Shown: positions 1 to 8,697 of the stretch, piece after piece | How positions within the stretch are numbered: the stretch's first letter is position 1 | How the letters are laid out: every line of letters starts with the position of its first letter | Source: an uncultured Verrucomicrobia subdivision 3 bacterium | GTDB lineage: Bacteria; Verrucomicrobiota; Verrucomicrobiia; Limisphaerales; UBA11358 | Direction of reading: 5' to 3' | Assembly (NCBI GenBank): GCA_903884535.1 | Contig: CAISEZ010000026.1 | Span: 1 to 35,659 of the forward strand | DNA: 35,659 nucleotides | Notes under the pieces: model-generated | Told to the model about the DNA's origin: nothing | The model's database searches: none | Seen by the model: the letters and a program-made list of their open reading frames with translations, nothing else | Translations under genes and position numbers: made by a program

Positions 1-2
1 AA

Positions 3-218
3 GCCAATCAAACAACGCAGGCAGCCCCGAAACCGGTGATGGTTCCCGTGGCGGATGCCGGCAAGGAAATCGGATTGAAACCGGTGACCGCTCCGGCGCT
101 GCCCATTGCGGCCGACAAAGCCTCGCGCCTGCAAGCCCTGCTCACGAAATACCAGGCGGATCAGATTTCACCGGAAGAATACCACAAGCAGCGCGCGGCC
201 ATCTTGGCCGAGCCTTAA
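3..218 (+). CDS. C-terminal fragment of a SHOCT-domain protein (5' end outside window)
   Basis: The frame is open from the first bases of the window to the TAA at 216-218, so this is the end of a gene that begins upstream. The visible part starts with a Pro/Ala-rich linker. It ends in about 30 residues (LQALLTKYQADQISPEEYHK and following) that fit the SHOCT pattern: a short helix, a turn of the type x-I-[ST]-x-E-E-[FY], then a second helix. SHOCT motifs close many otherwise unrelated bacterial proteins and probably mediate oligomerisation, so they say nothing about the function of the missing part. GTG at 36 could be an internal start but the open frame continues before it. Family call is by pattern only. 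Confidence 0.6.
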   Translation, partial: ANQTTQAAPKPVMVPVADAGKEIGLKPVTAPALPIAADKASRLQALLTKYQADQISPEEYHKQRAAILAEP

Positions 219-280
219 GCGCTTTTTTGCCCGAAAAGTTACCGCGCCGCCAAACGGCGGCTTCCCTCCCAGCCCTGGCG

Positions 281-307
281 ACAACCCCAAAACGGGGGGG
301 TTGTTTT
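281..307 (+). terminator. Rho-independent terminator after the SHOCT-protein gene
   Basis: ACAACCCC (281-288) pairs perfectly with GGGGTTGT (297-304), with an 8-nt loop, followed by TTT at 305-307. A second GC-only hairpin, GCCGCC-AAAC-GGCGGC (246-261), lies just upstream. The short, interrupted U-tract makes this a moderate rather than strong terminator. It separates the upstream gene from the methylcitrate operon. Confidence 0.6.
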
Positions 308-322
308 GCGCGTTGTCAGATG

Positions 323-349
323 CCAGTCTCACCCTGAAAGCGAGACTGG
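323..349. promoter_or_regulatory. Perfect inverted repeat in the leader of the methylcitrate operon
   Basis: CCAGTCTC (323-330) and GAGACTGG (342-349) form a perfect 8-bp inverted repeat with an 11-nt spacer. It lies about 20-60 bp upstream of the possible starts of the first operon gene. No T-run follows, so it is not a standard terminator. It could be a regulator-binding site or an mRNA hairpin in the 5' leader. No convincing sigma-70 promoter is visible around it. The function is inferred from position alone. Confidence 0.35.
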
Positions 350-368
350 GCTGTTCAGAATTAATTTG

Positions 369-851
369 ATGGGTGAAATGACCGGCCGATCCTCGCTTGC
401 CGCCGGCATGAAAACTTCGCAGAAAAAAGTGGCGACGACGCGTTTTGTGACGCTGGCGACTTATGCCGCGAACCGCCCGGTCGCGGGCGCGGTGGTCACG
501 GTGCTCAATTCCACGCACGAAACGCGCGGGCTGCAATTGATTTCCACCTACTCGCGGGCGCTCAAAAAAAATTCCATCCACGAACTCATCGCCACGGACG
601 AGACCGACAAAAAACCCGGCGACGCGGCTGACCGGATTGCCTATCTCGCCTTTTTTGAAGTCACGCGCGGCGGCTGCATCATCGTCGGCGAAACTCTTTT
701 TGTGGATGGCAAACCGATTGGCCAAATCATCGGCTTTGACGAAACGCACGAGCCGAACCACATCAACATCGTCATTGGCGTGAAGCAGCGACGAACCGGG
801 CCGCAGTTGAAAATTTCCGTCGGCAGCAAAATCAAATTTGTCCGCCCATGA
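369..851 (+). CDS. Conserved-looking hypothetical protein, first gene of the methylcitrate operon
   Basis: The protein is about 147-160 residues depending on the start: ATG at 369, 378 or 408, none with a clear ribosome site. The confidently folded part begins near [19 protein letters not shown], so any of the three starts keeps it intact. It is a small soluble alpha/beta protein without signal peptide, membrane segment or recognised catalytic motif. Repeated short beta-type stretches ([29 protein letters not shown]) suggest a barrel-like fold. I do not recognise the family. Its stop codon overlaps the prpB start (ATGA at 848-851), which implies translational coupling and a role connected with the operon. 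Function unknown. Confidence 0.7.
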   Translation: MGEMTGRSSLAAGMKTSQKKVATTRFVTLATYAANRPVAGAVVTVLNSTHETRGLQLISTYSRALKKNSIHELIATDETDKKPGDAADRIAYLAFFEVTRGGCIIVGETLFVDGKPIGQIIGFDETHEPNHINIVIGVKQRRTGPQLKISVGSKIKFVRP

Positions 852-1741
852 AAAAAAGATCCCCATCTCCCGGCGAAAAACTGCGGGCTGCCGTTGCCGC
901 GGAGCGGCCGTTGCAAATCGCCGGCACGGTCAACGCTTATTGCGCCAGGCTCGCCGAACGCGCGGGGTTTCGCGCGCTTTACCTTTCCGGCGCGGGCGTG
1001 GCGAATGCCTCGTTTGGCCTGCCCGACCTCGGCCTCACGACGTTGGCAGATGTTTGCGCGGACATCCGGCGCATCACGCAGGCGACGCCGCTGCCGCTGC
1101 TGGTGGACGCGGACACCGGCTGGGGAAATCCAGCGCGCGCCGTCCGGGAAATGATCCGCGCGGGCGCCGCGGGCTGTCATTTTGAAGATCAGGTTTCCGC
1201 CAAACGCTGCGGCCATCGGCCCGGCAAGCAGCTCGTCAGCGTTGCGGCAATGTGCCAGCGCCTCAAATCCGCCGTCCGCGCGCGGGGCAACTCACAATTC
1301 GTCATCATGGCGCGCACAGACGCACATGCGGTCGAAGGATTGGACGCGGCCATCGAACGTTCCCAGGCTTACGCCGCGGCGGGCGCGGACATGATTTTTG
1401 CCGAGGCGCTGACGTCGCTGGCGGAATATAAAAAATTCACCAGCGCGCTGGGGCCGAAAATCCCGGTGCTGGCGAATATCACCGAGTTCGGCCACACGCC
1501 GCTGTTCACCACGAAAGAACTTGGCGGCGCGGGTGTGCGGCTGGTGCTGTATCCGTTGACCGCGTTTCGCGCCATGAGCCGCGCGGCGGAAAATGTTTAT
1601 GCCACGGTGCGCAAAAACGGCACGCAGCGAAAAGTCCTTCGCCGGATGCAGACGCGCGCGGAACTTTACGAGGTGCTCGACTACCACGCTTACGAACGCA
1701 AACTCGACGCGCGTTTGGCGAAACAAAAACGCAAAAAATGA
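848..1741 (+). CDS. prpB: 2-methylisocitrate lyase (ICL/PEP-mutase superfamily)
   Basis: This 297-residue protein matches the usual PrpB length. The superfamily catalytic loop KRCGH is at residues 119-123, with the nucleophilic/acid-base Cys121. The Mg-binding acidic pair is in VDADTGWG (Asp87, Asp89), and Glu113-Asp114 follow in the barrel. PrpB splits 2-methylisocitrate into pyruvate and succinate, the last step of the methylcitrate cycle that oxidises propionyl-CoA. Its ends overlap both neighbours by four bases (ATGA), so three genes are coupled in translation. Other members of the superfamily (2,3-dimethylmalate lyase, oxaloacetate hydrolase) share the motif; the adjacent prpC and prpD favour methylisocitrate lyase. 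Confidence 0.88.
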   Translation: MKKRSPSPGEKLRAAVAAERPLQIAGTVNAYCARLAERAGFRALYLSGAGVANASFGLPDLGLTTLADVCADIRRITQATPLPLLVDADTGWGNPARAVREMIRAGAAGCHFEDQVSAKRCGHRPGKQLVSVAAMCQRLKSAVRARGNSQFVIMARTDAHAVEGLDAAIERSQAYAAAGADMIFAEALTSLAEYKKFTSALGPKIPVLANITEFGHTPLFTTKELGGAGVRLVLYPLTAFRAMSRAAENVYATVRKNGTQRKVLRRMQTRAELYEVLDYHAYERKLDARLAKQKRKK

Positions 1742-2892
1742 GCGAGCAAAATCCAGATGTTTCGTTCAAACCGAAAAAATCGGTGGCGCTGTCCGGCGTC
1801 ATCGCCGGCCACACGGCGTTGTGTTCCGTCGGCCGCAGCGGGAACGACCTGCATTATCGCGGTTATGACATTTTGGATTTGGCGGCGAACTGCGAGTTTG
1901 AAGAAGTGGCGCACCTGCTCGTCCACGGGAAATTGCCCACGCCGGCGGAGTTGAAAAATTACCAGGCGAAGCTGAAAAGTTTGCGCGGCCTGCCGGATGC
2001 GGTGCGCGCCGCGCTGGAAGCGGTGCCCGCTTCGGCACATCCGATGGACGTGTTGCGCACGGGGGTCTCGGCCCTCGGCTGCGCACTGCCGGAAAACGAA
2101 AGTCACGACGAGGCCGGCGCGCGGGACATTGTTGACCGGCTGCTCGCGTCGCTGAATTCGATGCTTTTGTATTGGCATCATTTTTCGCGCACCGGCCGGC
2201 GCATCGAGGTCGGCACGGACGACGATTCGATGGGCGGACATTTTCTGCACCTGCTCCACGGCCAGCCGCCAGAAGCCGCGTGGGTCAAGGCGATGCACAC
2301 GTCGTTGATCCTTTACGCGGAACACGAATTCAACGCGTCAACGTTCACCACGCGCGTCGTGGCCGCGACCGGCTCGGACATTTATTCGGCGGTTTGCGGT
2401 GGCATCGGCGCGCTGCGCGGGCCGAAACACGGCGGCGCGAATGAATTTTCCTTCGAGATCCAAAATCGTTACGCCAGCCCCGACGACGCGGAGGCGGACA
2501 TCGTGCGGCGCGTGGCAAATCACGAGGTCGTCAACGGGTTTGGCCATCCGGTTTATACGATTGCCGATCCGCGCCACCAGGTGATCAAGGAAGTCGCGCG
2601 CGAACTTTCCCGGAAAGCCGGCGACCTGAAGCTGTTCGAAATCGCGGAACGCATCGAGGCGGTGATGTGGCGCGAGAAGCAAATGTTTCCAAACCTTGAC
2701 TGGTTCAGCGCCGTTTCGTATCGCCAACTCGGCGTGCCGCCGAAAATGTTCACGCCGTTGTTCGCCATCGCCCGCACTTCCGGCTGGGGTGCGCATATTA
2801 TCGAACAACGCGCGGATAATAAAATCATCCGGCCCAGTGCGAATTACACCGGCCCGGAAAACCTCGCGTTTGTCCCGTTGGATATGCGTTAG
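1738..2892 (+). CDS. prpC: 2-methylcitrate synthase (citrate synthase family)
   Basis: This is a 384-residue type II citrate synthase-fold enzyme of the short form typical of PrpC. The expected catalytic triad is visible: His231 in PKHGGANE, His270 in GFGHPVY and Asp321 in [10 protein letters not shown]. The CoA/oxaloacetate-binding C-terminus [19 protein letters not shown] is well conserved. PrpC condenses propionyl-CoA with oxaloacetate to give 2-methylcitrate; many homologues also accept acetyl-CoA. Start ATG at 1738 overlaps the prpB stop. The prpD gene follows after 12 bp. The assignment to methylcitrate rather than citrate synthase rests on the operon. Confidence 0.9.
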   Translation: MSEQNPDVSFKPKKSVALSGVIAGHTALCSVGRSGNDLHYRGYDILDLAANCEFEEVAHLLVHGKLPTPAELKNYQAKLKSLRGLPDAVRAALEAVPASAHPMDVLRTGVSALGCALPENESHDEAGARDIVDRLLASLNSMLLYWHHFSRTGRRIEVGTDDDSMGGHFLHLLHGQPPEAAWVKAMHTSLILYAEHEFNASTFTTRVVAATGSDIYSAVCGGIGALRGPKHGGANEFSFEIQNRYASPDDAEADIVRRVANHEVVNGFGHPVYTIADPRHQVIKEVARELSRKAGDLKLFEIAERIEAVMWREKQMFPNLDWFSAVSYRQLGVPPKMFTPLFAIARTSGWGAHIIEQRADNKIIRPSANYTGPENLAFVPLDMR

Positions 2893-2904
2893 CACAAATT
2901 TTTC

Positions 2905-4344
2905 ATGTCGGCCATGCATCACAACGCCACACGGCCCGAACCGGATGATTTGCTCCAGCAGATTGCCGATTACACTCTGGCTACCGAACGCATCACCGGC
3001 GCGGAGGCGCTGGCCACCGCGCGGTTTTGCCTGATGGACGCGCTCGGCTGCGGCTTGCTGGCGTTGTCGTATCCGGCGTGTGTGAAATTACTCGGTCCAA
3101 GCGTGCCCGGCGCAATGATGCCCGGCCACGGCGCGCGCGTTCCGGGAACGAATTTTGAACTCGAACCGGTGCAGGCGGCGTTCAACCTCGGCACGATGAT
3201 CCGCTGGCTGGATTACAACGACACCTGGCTCGCGGCGGAATGGGGTCATCCTTCGGACAACCTCGGCGGCATTCTCGCCGTGGCGGATTATTTGAGCCGC
3301 CAAAAAAATCCCCTGACGCTGCGTGATGTGTTGGTGGCGATGATTCAGGCGTATGAAATTCAGGGCGTGCTTGCGTTGGAAAACAGTTTTAACCGCGTCG
3401 GCCTCGACCACGTTTTGCTGGTGCGCATCGCTTCGACGGCGGTGGTCACGCGGCTGCTTGGCGGCACGCGCGGGCAGATTATTAACGCGCTTTCCAACGC
3501 GTTCCTCGACGGCGGCGCGCTACGGACATATCGCCACGCGCCCAACACTGGCTCGCGCAAAAGCTGGGCGGCGGGCGACGCGACCAGCCGCGCGGTGCGG
3601 CACGCGCTGTTCGCGCTGGCGGGCGAGATGGGGTATCCGAGCGCACTTACGGCCAAAACGTGGGGGTTCCAGGACGTGCTATTTCGTGGGAAAGTGCTGG
3701 CGGTTCCCGCGCAGGGTTTCGGGAGCTATGTGATGGAAAACGTGCTGTTCAAAATTTCCTTTCCGGCGGAATTTCACGCGCAGACCGCCGTGGAAGCCGC
3801 GCTCGCGCTGCACCCAAAAATGATCGGCCGGCTCGCCGACATTTCCCGCATTGTCATCGAGATGCAGGAGAGTGGCGCGCGCATCATTGACAAATCCGAA
3901 CCGCTGAACAATCCGGCGGACCGCGACCACTGCCTGCAATACATGGTGGCCGTGACACTGCTCACGGGCGCGCTCACGGCGGATGATTACGAAGATGCGG
4001 TTGCCGCCGACCCGCGCATTGACGCCTTGCGCGCGAAAATGGAGGTGAAAGAAAACCCTGATTTCACACGGGATTATCTTGATCCGGCGAAACGCTCCAT
4101 CGGCAACGCCGTCCAGGTTTTTTTTCGCGACGGCAGTGCGACGGAACGCGTCGCGGTGGAATATCCGGTCGGCCATCGCCGCCGCCGGCAGGAGGGAATG
4201 CCGCTGCTGCTGGAGAAGTTTGAAAAAAATCTCCGCACGCGGCTGCCGGCACGGCGGGCCGACACGATTAAATCCTTGTGCTGCGATCCGGCGCGGCTTG
4301 AAAAAACTCCGGTGCGGGAATTCATGGAATTGTTCACGCTATAA
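2905..4344 (+). CDS. prpD: 2-methylcitrate dehydratase, MmgE/PrpD family
   Basis: The 479-residue protein is the usual PrpD size. It has the N-terminal helical MmgE/PrpD domain (around residues 15-270, including [29 protein letters not shown] and the region following) and a smaller C-terminal domain. PrpD removes water from 2-methylcitrate to give 2-methyl-cis-aconitate without an iron-sulfur cluster. Rehydration to methylisocitrate needs an aconitase, and none is present in this window, so it must come from elsewhere. Close relatives include immune-responsive cis-aconitate decarboxylases, but the context fits PrpD. It sits 12 bp after prpC and 6 bp before the E1-like gene. Confidence 0.88.
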   Translation: MSAMHHNATRPEPDDLLQQIADYTLATERITGAEALATARFCLMDALGCGLLALSYPACVKLLGPSVPGAMMPGHGARVPGTNFELEPVQAAFNLGTMIRWLDYNDTWLAAEWGHPSDNLGGILAVADYLSRQKNPLTLRDVLVAMIQAYEIQGVLALENSFNRVGLDHVLLVRIASTAVVTRLLGGTRGQIINALSNAFLDGGALRTYRHAPNTGSRKSWAAGDATSRAVRHALFALAGEMGYPSALTAKTWGFQDVLFRGKVLAVPAQGFGSYVMENVLFKISFPAEFHAQTAVEAALALHPKMIGRLADISRIVIEMQESGARIIDKSEPLNNPADRDHCLQYMVAVTLLTGALTADDYEDAVAADPRIDALRAKMEVKENPDFTRDYLDPAKRSIGNAVQVFFRDGSATERVAVEYPVGHRRRRQEGMPLLLEKFEKNLRTRLPARRADTIKSLCCDPARLEKTPVREFMELFTL

Positions 4345-4350
4345 AAATGT

Positions 4351-6723
4351 ATGAACGATAGAGTCAATCCATTTGAAAACCAGCGCGACGCGACATTGCG
4401 GCAAATCCAAAACCGCGCGTTGTGGCTGGCCATGCAGATGGTCTATCACGCCAACCAGGCCCGCACCGGCCCGGAGGGCGTGAAGGTCGGTGGGCACATG
4501 GCCTCCAGCGCCTCGACGGTGACGGTGCTGACTTATCTTTTTTTTGAATATCTCCGTGCCGACGACAAAATCGCCGTCAAACCGCACGCCTCGCCGGTTT
4601 ATCACGCGCTCCAATTTCTGCTGGGAAATCTGGAGCCGCAGCATCTGAAATCGTTGCGCGCATTCAAAGGCTTGCAGTCGTATCCCAGTCGCACGAAAGA
4701 TCCGGATGGTGTGCATTTCTCAACCGGCTCGATGGGCCTCGGTGCGAGCGCGGCGAATTTCGCAGCGATGACCGAGGAATATGCGCGGATGCACTTTGGC
4801 GCGGAAGGTTGTCGCGATCGCCGTTACGTCAGTCTGGTCGGCGACGCGGAACTTGATGAGGGCGCGGTCTGGGAGACGATCGCCGAGCCGTCGTTGATGG
4901 ATTTGAAAAATGTTCTCTGGGTGGTGGACCTCAACCGCCAGAGCCTCGACCGCGTGATTCCCGGAATCCGCGTCCATTGCTGGCGCGAGATGTTCAAGGC
5001 GAATGACTGGCACGTCATCGAGGCGAAATATGGCAAGCAGTTGCAGGCGGCGTTTCAATTGCCGCAGGGCGAACTGTTGCACGAATGCATTGATGATCTC
5101 ACCAACGAGGCGTATCAGCGGCTGCTTCGTTTGTCGCCGGAACGCCTGCGCGAATGGCTGCCGCGCATGAGCCGCTATCCCAAAGAAGTTTCCGCGTTGC
5201 TCGGCCAATGGAATGATCCGGAGCTACAGGAACTTTTCTGCAATCTCGGCGGTCATGATATTGCCGAATTGCGCGACGCCTTTGCCAAGGCCGATCGCCT
5301 CGCGGGACCGGCGGTGATTTTCACCTACACGCAAAAAGGCTGGATGCTGCCGTCGGTCGGTCATCCGCAAAATCATTCGCTGCTGCTCAATGCCGGGCAG
5401 ATGGAACAGCTCCGGATCAAACTGGGAATTCCCGAAGCCGAGGCGTGGGCGTGGTTTGAATCCAACAGCGACGCCGGCAAACTTTGTTCCCAGGTTCGGA
5501 AACGTCTCCAGCCCGCCGCGCCGGCGGAAAGCGTGGCCGGCGAATTGAGCGTGCCGCCGGGGCTGTCCGGAGCGCACGCCGGGGCGCTTTCCACGCAGCA
5601 GATTTTCGGGAGAATTTTGACGTCCATCGCCCGCGAATTGCCGGAGCTTTCCAAACGCATTGTGACCGTCAGCCCCGATGTCGCGAGTTCCACCAACCTC
5701 GGCGGCTGGATCAACAAGATGGAAGTCTGGAGCCGGGCGGAAAAAGAATTTCTCCCGGAGGAGGCGGAAGCGGGCGTGTTGACGTGGAAGGAAACCAGCA
5801 CCGGCCAGCACATCGAACTGGGCATTTCCGAAATCAATCTTTTCATGGCGCTCGGCCAGTTGGGTCTGTCGCAGGAAATGAACGGCAATCTGCTTTTTCC
5901 GATCGGGACGCTTTACGATTGTTTCGTGCCGCGCGGGTTGGACGCGTTTTACTACGGGCTTTATTCCGGCTCGAAATTCATCGTCGTCGGCACGCCGTCG
6001 GGCATCACGCTCGCGCCCGAAGGCGGCGCGCATCAATCCACGATCACCGGCTCCATCGGCATCGAACTGCCGGGAATTTCCACTTACGAACCGTGCTTCG
6101 GTCAGGAACTCGAATGGATTCTACTCGCCGGTCTGGAAAATATTCGCACGCGCAGCAACTCCACCTATCTCCGGTTGACGAGCAAGCCTGTGGATCAATC
6201 GCTGCTGCCGGTGCCGGCGGACGCTGGTGAGCGCGAGTGTTTGCGCCAGCAGGTCATTCGCGGCGCGTATCGGCTCGTTGATCGCGGCGGCGAGGCCGAG
6301 TATCAGCCGGGGAAAAATGTCGTCCACGTTTTCGCCGTCGGTGCCATGGTGCCGGAAGCCATCGCGGCCAGCAGCGAGCTCAAGGACAAAGGTGTTTTCG
6401 CAAATGTTTTCAACGTCACGGGAGCCGGGCCGCTTTACCGAGAATTTCAAAATTCCTTACACGGTGCGATGTCCGGCAAAAAAAAGCCCGGTCATTTGCT
6501 GGAGGAACTCATCCCCGCCGCTGAGCGCAACGTTCCCGTCGTGACGGTGGTGGACGGCCATCCGCACAGCATGGCATGGATTGGCGCGGCGTTGCAGGCG
6601 CGGACCTTGCCGCTGGGCGTCGCCGGCTTCGGCCAGTCCGGCACGCTCGCCGAGCTTTACAAGGAATACAAAATCGACGACGCCAGCATTCAGGCCGCGT
6701 GCCAGAAGGCTTTGAACAAATAA
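4351..6723 (+). CDS. AceE-like thiamine-diphosphate 2-oxoacid dehydrogenase E1
   Basis: This 790-residue enzyme resembles the homodimeric pyruvate dehydrogenase E1 (AceE, about 890 residues in E. coli) but is shorter. GGHMASSAS (His49 region) matches the AceE active-site loop. The ThDP/Mg motif runs from GDAE (164-167) to Asn195 in VVDLNRQSLD. The second transketolase-like domain (about 430-640) and a C-terminal domain follow. E1 enzymes decarboxylate a 2-oxoacid and pass the acyl group to a lipoylated E2. No E2 or E3 gene is nearby and no lipoyl domain is fused. Lying in a methylcitrate operon, it may act on 2-oxobutyrate to supply propionyl groups, or on pyruvate; both are inferences. ATG at 4351 leaves a 6-bp gap after prpD. 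Confidence 0.8.
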   Translation: MNDRVNPFENQRDATLRQIQNRALWLAMQMVYHANQARTGPEGVKVGGHMASSASTVTVLTYLFFEYLRADDKIAVKPHASPVYHALQFLLGNLEPQHLKSLRAFKGLQSYPSRTKDPDGVHFSTGSMGLGASAANFAAMTEEYARMHFGAEGCRDRRYVSLVGDAELDEGAVWETIAEPSLMDLKNVLWVVDLNRQSLDRVIPGIRVHCWREMFKANDWHVIEAKYGKQLQAAFQLPQGELLHECIDDLTNEAYQRLLRLSPERLREWLPRMSRYPKEVSALLGQWNDPELQELFCNLGGHDIAELRDAFAKADRLAGPAVIFTYTQKGWMLPSVGHPQNHSLLLNAGQMEQLRIKLGIPEAEAWAWFESNSDAGKLCSQVRKRLQPAAPAESVAGELSVPPGLSGAHAGALSTQQIFGRILTSIARELPELSKRIVTVSPDVASSTNLGGWINKMEVWSRAEKEFLPEEAEAGVLTWKETSTGQHIELGISEINLFMALGQLGLSQEMNGNLLFPIGTLYDCFVPRGLDAFYYGLYSGSKFIVVGTPSGITLAPEGGAHQSTITGSIGIELPGISTYEPCFGQELEWILLAGLENIRTRSNSTYLRLTSKPVDQSLLPVPADAGERECLRQQVIRGAYRLVDRGGEAEYQPGKNVVHVFAVGAMVPEAIAASSELKDKGVFANVFNVTGAGPLYREFQNSLHGAMSGKKKPGHLLEELIPAAERNVPVVTVVDGHPHSMAWIGAALQARTLPLGVAGFGQSGTLAELYKEYKIDDASIQAACQKALNK

Positions 6724-6750
6724 TTTTCAACCGCAACCAAAAATAAAAAC

Positions 6751-8211
6751 ATGTCCTCAAAATATCGTTTCCAAATCTACAAGGAACTCCACAAGAACAT
6801 CGCCACCATCTACGGCGAGGCGAAGAAATTTGCCGACGAAATTGGCATCACGCCGGAGATGAAAGGCCAGATTGGCCTCACCGGCGCGGTGTCGAGCTGC
6901 CACGCGCTGCTGACCACCGAGGTCGGCAAGGCCATCGAAGCCGCGTCGCGCAAGGTGGTGGAAAATAAATTTCTGATCGAGGAAATCCGCGAGATTGTGA
7001 AGGACGTTTACGGCGACGGCTTTGACGCCGCGCCCACGAACACCTGTGAGGCCGCTCTGTGGACGAGCTTCGACTGCCTTGCCAGCCCGCCGATGACCGG
7101 TCGCGGCGATAATTACCGCGCCCGCTATCTCGCGCCGTTCGAGCGCCATCTGCATCATCATGGCGGCTATGGACGCCCGTTTCCGCCGCGCTATAAAGAC
7201 CTCTTCGCTGATCGCGGCGTGACGGCGGGCGAACTCGGTTTCTCCGGCAAGCGGCTCGACAACACCGACGCGATTTTCGTTCCGCTCGAAGGTGCGCGCT
7301 ACGAAATCCACGGCATCAAACAGCATCCCGCTGCGTTGCTCGCGAACACGGATGCGAAGAAAACCCTGGCCCGCATCGAGAAGACCGCCGCGCGTCACGC
7401 GTCCTCGCTCACGGCATTTTCCTCGCTCGGCTACGACAGCCTTGGCTACGGCTACGGCGATCAAGACGCGGGCGGCACACCGCTGTTGCAGACTGGCATC
7501 GCGAAACTCGCGAAAGAATACGGCGTGCCTTACATCGTGGACAACGCGTGGGGCACGCCCTTCATCGGCGCCGACCCGCGCAAGCTCGGCGCGGACGTGA
7601 TGGCGTATTCCATGGACAAATCCTCCGGCGCACCGACCGTCGGCCTCATCATTGGCCGCGAGGACGTGATGGTGCCCATCCGCCGCGCGCTCGGTTATCA
7701 CTCGGACCGTTTCGGCACGGGCTATTCCTACGGCAAGGCAGCCTACGTCACGAACGATCCCGGCAAGGAAGCGCTCGTCGGCCTCATCGCCGCGCTGAAA
7801 ATTCTCCGCGACAAACCGCAGGTGATGACCAAGCCGCTCGGCCAGTTGCTCGCCATCGTGAAGGACGAATTCAAGGCGCTGCCGAAAAAATTCCACAAGG
7901 ACATCGTCATCAGCGCGAATAAAAATTCCCTCGCAGTCGAGGTCAATTACGAGAACACGTGGAAAGACGGCCAGCAGGGCATCCCGATCTTTTCCATCGA
8001 GGACATGTATGGCGGCACGAATATCTTCCAGGCCGGCATGGCGCAGATGGGCATCATCCCGACGATCGCCTACGACGGAAACATTTTCATCTCGATGGGT
8101 CTCGGCACGCTGGACGCCGATGGTAACTTGCTGGAGAAGCAAACCCGGCTGATAGTCAAAGCGATGGTCGGCCTGATGAACATCACCTGCAAATATGCAG
8201 GGGTTGTCTGA
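6751..8211 (+). CDS. SelA/SepSecS-like fold-type I PLP-dependent enzyme, substrate unknown
   Basis: This 486-residue protein carries the hallmarks of fold-type I PLP enzymes. Asp264 in YIVDNAWG would bind the pyridine nitrogen, and Lys290 in GADVMAYSMDKSSGAPTVG is the expected Schiff-base lysine. The surroundings of the lysine resemble selenocysteine synthase SelA and SepSecS (G-A-D-x-x-x-x-S-x-D-K). A Tyr/Gly-rich stretch at 227-242 and a His-rich stretch at 133-140 are unusual. No selenium or tRNA-Sec gene is nearby, so a tRNA role is unlikely. It starts 27 bp after the E1 gene and is followed after 5 bp by the 74-residue gene. I infer amino-acid metabolism, perhaps with the B12 mutase downstream. 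The reaction is unknown. Confidence 0.7.
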   Translation: MSSKYRFQIYKELHKNIATIYGEAKKFADEIGITPEMKGQIGLTGAVSSCHALLTTEVGKAIEAASRKVVENKFLIEEIREIVKDVYGDGFDAAPTNTCEAALWTSFDCLASPPMTGRGDNYRARYLAPFERHLHHHGGYGRPFPPRYKDLFADRGVTAGELGFSGKRLDNTDAIFVPLEGARYEIHGIKQHPAALLANTDAKKTLARIEKTAARHASSLTAFSSLGYDSLGYGYGDQDAGGTPLLQTGIAKLAKEYGVPYIVDNAWGTPFIGADPRKLGADVMAYSMDKSSGAPTVGLIIGREDVMVPIRRALGYHSDRFGTGYSYGKAAYVTNDPGKEALVGLIAALKILRDKPQVMTKPLGQLLAIVKDEFKALPKKFHKDIVISANKNSLAVEVNYENTWKDGQQGIPIFSIEDMYGGTNIFQAGMAQMGIIPTIAYDGNIFISMGLGTLDADGNLLEKQTRLIVKAMVGLMNITCKYAGVV

Positions 8212-8216
8212 AAACT

Positions 8217-8441
8217 ATGTTAAACGCCCGTGACACCATCGTTGATGCCCTGGACATCGAGAGCTTCCTGCTGTGCGAAAGCGAGAAGGAGGCCAAGGAG
8301 TTGATCGCGAAATTGATGCAGTCCATGGGCTTTGCGCGGCACGTCATCGTGTCGCTAGATTTCAACGGGCCGGGCGCGCATTTCCGCGCCCGCGCCTACA
8401 TGAACAAACCCGGCGATAATTACACCTGGCTGAAGAAATGA
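8217..8441 (+). CDS. Small 74-residue protein, possible accessory subunit
   Basis: The frame starts at ATG 8217, five bases after the PLP-enzyme stop, and ends at 8441. The product is soluble and mildly acidic in its first half (ESEKEAKELIAKLMQSMGF, a likely helix). It ends in a beta-like, basic segment (HVIVSLDFNGPGAHFRARAY, then KPGDNYTWLKK). No cysteine pair, zinc site, signal peptide or known domain is visible. Spacing indicates translation together with the PLP enzyme. A small partner is common in B12-dependent amino-acid mutases (for example OraS or GlmS), but this one lacks a cobalamin motif. I do not recognise it; being real is supported by position, codon use and tight spacing. Confidence 0.65.
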   Translation: MLNARDTIVDALDIESFLLCESEKEAKELIAKLMQSMGFARHVIVSLDFNGPGAHFRARAYMNKPGDNYTWLKK

Positions 8442-8504
8442 AAAATGCAATTGAATTCCAAACGCCTGCGCAAGCCTGCGGTGTCATGGACTGCGGCGGG
8501 AAGC

Positions 8505-8606
8505 GAAGCGCCACGCCGCTTTCGCACGCACGAAAGCTTTCTTTTGTTCGGAAATATCCCGCCCGCCCGAAAGCGGTGTCGCCGCTGTGCTCTGCCACCG
8601 CACTCC
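8505..8606. repeat. Degenerate inverted-repeat element in the gap before the mutase gene
   Basis: The 256-bp gap 8442-8697 has no convincing gene. It contains two facing arms: CGCCACGCCGCTTTCG (8509-8524) and CGAAAGCGGTGTCGCC (8568-8583), which pair at 13 of 16 positions. A tail reading GTGCTCTGCCACCGCACTCC follows. The reading frames it opens on both strands are Arg/Ala-rich and look spurious. It breaks the otherwise gapless operon between the 74-residue gene and the B12 mutase gene. No clear promoter was found. Confidence 0.45.
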
Positions 8607-8697
8607 AAGACGCTGGCGCGAATCACTGCGGCCCCCGCGTGCGGGGAGCTTCTTCGACTGCGGCGGCTCTCCGCCTCTTTTTCACCAACATCAATCC

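Noticed and set aside
641-1216. Long minus-strand frame opposite the first operon genes
   Set aside because: It is Arg/Ala/His-rich, spans two well-supported genes and has no domain; a shadow of GC-rich codons.
6757-8142. 461-codon minus-strand frame opposite the PLP enzyme
   Set aside because: Strongly His/Arg/Ala-rich without motifs and fully contained in a gene with catalytic residues on the + strand.
6751-8211. Selenocysteine synthase
   Set aside because: Only the lysine region resembles SelA; the operon concerns carbon metabolism and no selenium genes are present.
8362-8626. Two small minus-strand frames in the gap before the mutase
   Set aside because: They translate the degenerate repeat (Arg/Cys/Ala-rich) and have no protein-like features.
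8587-8697. N-terminal extension of the mutase to 680 residues
   Set aside because: The added 37 residues come from repeat DNA and are Arg/Pro-rich; ATG 8698 begins directly at the conserved B12 domain.
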